Source: Nocardia sp. NBC_01327
Lineage (GTDB): Bacteria; Actinomycetota; Actinomycetes; Mycobacteriales; Mycobacteriaceae
Direction of reading: 5' to 3'
NCBI RefSeq assembly: GCF_035958815.1
Contig: NZ_CP108383.1
Span: 372,001 to 436,000 of the forward strand
Length of the DNA stretch: 64,000 bases
The notes beneath the pieces were generated by a model. The model worked only from the letters and a program-made list of their open reading frames with translations, did no database searches and was not told where the DNA came from. The position numbers and the translations under genes were made by a program. Below are positions 61,317 to 64,000 of this stretch, one piece after another (position 1 is the first letter of the stretch; every line of letters begins with the position of its first letter).

Positions 61317-62672
61317 ATGACGACATTGGCCTCGGGTGCTTTCATCGACTGGGAGCAGCTGATCGGCCAGCCGAAACTCGTCGTCGATCTGGTGAGTTTC
61401 CCGATCTTCAGCGCCATCGCCGGTTGGCTCACCAACTGGACCGGCGTCCTGATGTTGTTCTGGCCGCTGTACTTTCGCGGATTCCGCGTCCCGGGCCTGG
61501 ACATCCTCTACCCGTATCTGCCGCGCCGCGTCCAGGTGCTGCCCACCTTCTCCGGCGACGGAAAACAGCTCGGCTTCCAAGGGTTCATTCCCGCGCGCGC
61601 CGAAAAGATGGCCAGCATTTGTGTGGATGTCGCCATTATGCGAATCGGCAGTCCCAAGGACTTCATCCACGAACTCGATCTGGACGGAATTTCCGACTAC
61701 ATCGCCGATGTCGGACGCAAACAGGTGCCGTCCATGGTCAACGAGATCATGAAAAGGGAGAACCCGGATCTGTGGGGCGCGGTGCCCGGCGCGGTCCGCA
61801 ATGTGCTCTACCAGCGGGTGGAGCGCGAACTGCCGACGCTGGCCCGGCGCGCCTTCGAGGAGCTCGGCGACAATGTCGATCAGCTCATCGATATCAAGGG
61901 CTTCGTCATCGGGTACCTGCGGGAGAACCCGCACATCCTGAAGGACCTCACCACCACCATCGCCGCGCCCGAACTCAAGTTCATGGTGCGGATCGGCCTG
62001 CTCGGCGCACCGTTCGGTCTGCTGCTGGCGCTGTATATGCATGTGCACCAGAGCATTCCGGTGATCGGGTGGATTCCGAACTGGGCGGTCATCCTGACCG
62101 CCGCGGCCGCCATCGGCGTGACCGTCAATGTCATTGCCGTCAAAATGGTGTTCGAGCCCGGCGATCCGCAGCCGCGCTACAAGTACCTGTGGAAGCAGGC
62201 GCTGCTGGCCAAGCGGCAGCCGGAGGCCGCGGCCGATCTCGCGCATCTGCTGGCCTATCAGGTGCTCACGCTGCCGAACCTGGCCAAGGAACTGCTCGAC
62301 GGCACCAATGGCGACAAGACCCGGCAGCTGCTGGAGCGGCTCATCTCCGCCGAGATCCACCGGCAGCTCGGGCCCACCCACACCTTTGTCCGAACCGTGT
62401 TCGGCGCACGGCAATTCGACAATCTGACCATCGGCGCGGCGGACGCGGCGGCGGGACTGGCCCCGACCCTGGTCGAGGACGAGGAATTCGCGGCCACCCA
62501 GGCCAAGAAGATCGACGAATTCGCCGCCCGCAAGCTCAAGCAACTCACCCCCGGCGAGTTCATGGAGATGTTCTACGCCTCCGTGGAACAGGATGCGTGG
62601 CTGCTCTACCTGCACGGCGCCGTGCTGGGCCTGGCTGTCGGCGCGGTGCACCTGGTGATTTTCGGCTGGTAG
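61317..62672 (+). CDS. DUF445 membrane protein
   Basis: The 451-residue protein has N-terminal membrane helices (LVSFPIFSAIAGWLTNWTGV), a long amphipathic helical region (RRVQVLPTF through LKDLTTTIAAPE), two more membrane helices near 230-275 (NWAVILTAAAAIGVTVNVIA) and a last one at the C-terminus. This fits the DUF445/YheB family of envelope proteins of unknown function. AGGGGGA precedes ATG 61317. Confidence 0.82.
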   Translation: MTTLASGAFIDWEQLIGQPKLVVDLVSFPIFSAIAGWLTNWTGVLMLFWPLYFRGFRVPGLDILYPYLPRRVQVLPTFSGDGKQLGFQGFIPARAEKMASICVDVAIMRIGSPKDFIHELDLDGISDYIADVGRKQVPSMVNEIMKRENPDLWGAVPGAVRNVLYQRVERELPTLARRAFEELGDNVDQLIDIKGFVIGYLRENPHILKDLTTTIAAPELKFMVRIGLLGAPFGLLLALYMHVHQSIPVIGWIPNWAVILTAAAAIGVTVNVIAVKMVFEPGDPQPRYKYLWKQALLAKRQPEAAADLAHLLAYQVLTLPNLAKELLDGTNGDKTRQLLERLISAEIHRQLGPTHTFVRTVFGARQFDNLTIGAADAAAGLAPTLVEDEEFAATQAKKIDEFAARKLKQLTPGEFMEMFYASVEQDAWLLYLHGAVLGLAVGAVHLVIFGW

Positions 62673-62689
62673 GAGCGCCTCGGTAAATA

Positions 62690-62705
62690 CAAGCACGCAC
62701 GCTTG
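62690..62705. promoter_or_regulatory. Inverted repeat CAAGC-N6-GCTTG
   Basis: Five-base arms in the 120-bp gap before the TIGR03084 gene, next to ATTTTTT. Possible TetR-family site; short arms make it uncertain. Confidence 0.3.
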
Positions 62706-62792
62706 CATTTTTTCCACCGCACTGCGATGCTGACCGGCGACGGCATCCGCCATCGGCGTGCGTGCTGTTCCACACTGCGACAAGGACTTGCG

Positions 62793-63584
62793 ATGGCCGA
62801 CCTCGAAGCGCTGCTCGCCGACCTCACCGCCGAATGCGGTGATCTGGACCGGCTCGTCGCCGATCTGGATCCCGCCGACTGGCAGCGGGACACCCCCGCG
62901 GCCGGCTGGACCATCGCACATCAGATCGGTCACCTGACCTGGACCGATCGCGTGGCCGCCGTGGCCGCCACCGACGCCGTGGCCTTCGACGCACTCGTGC
63001 AGGCCGCCCTGCCGAAGGCGCTGACCTTCGTGGACGAAGCCGCCGAAGAGGAAGCGAAGACGCCCGCGCCCGAACTGCTCGCGGCGTGGCGGCACGATCG
63101 CGAAACGCTCGTACAGGCGCTGCGCACGGTGCCGGCCGGCGCCAAGCTCCCGTGGTTCGGCCCGCCCATGAGCGCGGCCTCCATGGTGACCGCACGGCTG
63201 ATGGAGACGTGGGCGCACGGCCAGGATGTGGCGGACACGCTCGGCGTCACCCGAGTACCGACCGCTCGGTTGCGGAACATTGCCCACCTGGGTGTCCGGA
63301 CCCGGAACTTCGCGTACATCACGCACGGCCGCAGCGCGCCCGAGCACGAGTTTCGCGTCGAATTGACCGCACCCGACGGCAGCACGTGGGCCTGGGGGCC
63401 GCAGGACGCACCGCAGCGAATCACCGGACCCGCCTTGGACTTCTGCCTCGCCGTCACGCAGCGCCGTCACCTGGACGATCTCGCACTGCAGGTAGAAGGC
63501 GCGGATGCACTCGAATGGCTGGGCCTGGCACAGGCTTTCGCCGGGCCGCCCGGAACAGGCCGGACGGCAGGCCAGTTTTCCTGA
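62793..63584 (+). CDS. TIGR03084-type metal-binding protein
   Basis: The 263-residue protein shows the actinomycete DinB/maleylpyruvate-isomerase-like helical bundle: GWTIAHQIGHLTWTDRVAAV with HxxxH, MVTARLMETWAHGQDVADTL with the third His, and a C-terminal domain (FCLAVTQRRHLDDLALQVEG). Relatives use mycothiol or bind a metal; function is unknown. AAGGA precedes the ATG. A terminator overlaps its 3' end. Confidence 0.85.
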   Translation: MADLEALLADLTAECGDLDRLVADLDPADWQRDTPAAGWTIAHQIGHLTWTDRVAAVAATDAVAFDALVQAALPKALTFVDEAAEEEAKTPAPELLAAWRHDRETLVQALRTVPAGAKLPWFGPPMSAASMVTARLMETWAHGQDVADTLGVTRVPTARLRNIAHLGVRTRNFAYITHGRSAPEHEFRVELTAPDGSTWAWGPQDAPQRITGPALDFCLAVTQRRHLDDLALQVEGADALEWLGLAQAFAGPPGTGRTAGQFS

Positions 63585-63596
63585 CCTGCCGTCTGG
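63560..63596 (+). terminator. Terminator overlapping the TIGR03084 stop codon
   Basis: Arms 63560-63575 and 63581-63596 form a 16-position stem with one G-U pair and one mismatch around TTTTC. The stop codon is in the right arm. Confidence 0.75.
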
Positions 63597-63939
63597 GCAT
63601 AGAGCGAGCGAGCGCCACCGTAGGTGCGCCGTGCCTGGTGCCGACCGGACGACATTGGCCGGAGGTTCCTCGATGGCAGTCGAGTTGGCGCTCGCCGCTA
63701 TCCGCTAATTACCCACCCTTTAGACGCCGGAAACATGCTTGTGCGCCGGCAATCGACTTTCTCATTTCGGACTCCTGAGTCCCGCCTGCCGGTACAGTCG
63801 CTGTGATCCTGGTCTCGAGGGCGAGGGGTCCTGCCGCGTGCCGCCGTAACCTGGACGGGCGTACGACTTTCAATGGTGCGGGTCGTGGGCGTCGAAAGAC
63901 GCAGGGGGACCAGGGGAGAGGGAAAGGAACGCACCAGTC
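63585..63939. other. 355-bp intergenic region with a 14-bp palindrome
   Basis: It holds the upstream region of the last gene. GGACTC-CT-GAGTCC (63769-63782) is a perfect palindrome that could be an operator. No clear promoter boxes or RNA gene were recognised. Confidence 0.4.
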
Positions 63940-64000
63940 ATGTCGCATCAACTCGCGACGCAGGCCGCCCGGACGTCTCGGCGCGCAGCACAGGTGCTCC
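63940..64000 (+). CDS. Start of an unidentified gene, 3' partial
   Basis: The frame begins MSHQLATQAARTSRRAAQVL and runs off the right edge after 20 codons. AAAGGAA lies upstream. The basic N-terminal segment might precede a membrane helix, but the product cannot be named from so little sequence. Confidence 0.5.
   Translation, partial: MSHQLATQAARTSRRAAQVL

Overview
This window is chromosomal DNA of a high-GC actinomycete, most probably a mycolic-acid-containing member of the Nocardiaceae (Nocardia-like). Several genes point that way: an antigen 85-type mycoloyltransferase, FadD5- and FadE10-like fatty-acid genes, a wax-ester/DGAT acyltransferase, a three-gene Sdh1-type succinate dehydrogenase, a DinB2-type polymerase, a helix-turn-helix/DUF397 pair, and UspABC-like sugar transport. 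I saw no rRNA or tRNA genes, CRISPR array, insertion sequence or prophage. All assignments come from reading the sequence and remembered family motifs; no database search was run.

Layout. 1-6.4 kb: end of a membrane flippase-like protein, a FadD5-like acyl-CoA ligase divergent from a nitronate monooxygenase, an orphan VapB-like antitoxin and an MBL hydrolase. 6.5-13.8 kb: a polyketide-synthase-derived protein that has lost its catalytic residues, a cation/proton antiporter, an S4 RNA-binding protein, an NlpC/P60 endopeptidase and an AAA ATPase. 13.9-22.2 kb: lipid metabolism and envelope genes, namely FadE10, an alpha/beta hydrolase, a WS/DGAT preceded by a large mRNA hairpin, a mycoloyltransferase operon that begins with two tiny paralogous peptides, and a thiolase-like protein without catalytic residues. 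22.5-26.1 kb: the sdhCAB operon. 26.1-28.4 kb: an HTH/DUF397 pair with divergent small genes. 28.5-34.6 kb: a GNAT enzyme, a two-helix channel-like membrane protein and, convergent with it, a tight four-gene operon that matches the conserved but functionally unknown Streptomyces SCO2521-SCO2524 set, including a P-loop protein with a deviant Walker A motif.

34.9-41.9 kb: a UspABC-like sugar importer without its ATPase, a DNA glycosylase and a 994-residue FAD/Fe-S oxidase. 41.9-42.2 kb: two imperfect 107-bp direct repeats. 42.3-50.7 kb: an ABC exporter, a His-rich methyltransferase behind two identical-type palindromes, DinB2, a PaaG-like isomerase, an alpha/beta hydrolase, an AcuI-like reductase and an EEP-family nuclease. 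50.7-53.5 kb: lon with an HspR-type inverted repeat and terminators, one of which contains a near-match to parS. 53.4-58.9 kb: small regulator/enzyme cassettes (MarR with three CTTGA-N3-TCAAG operators and a flavin monooxygenase; two MarR-type genes sharing operator-like sites; a hydrolase/TetR pair; a hydrolase with Cys as nucleophile). 59-64 kb: an alcohol dehydrogenase, a Tat-exported metallophosphoesterase, a DUF445 membrane protein, a TIGR03084 protein and the start of an unidentified gene.

The two best candidates for an undescribed system are the peptide-peptide-mycoloyltransferase operon (19.05-20.57 kb), which resembles the logic of corynebacterial O-mycoloylated PorA/PorH peptides, and the SCO2521-2524-like operon with its channel-like neighbour (28.9-34.6 kb).
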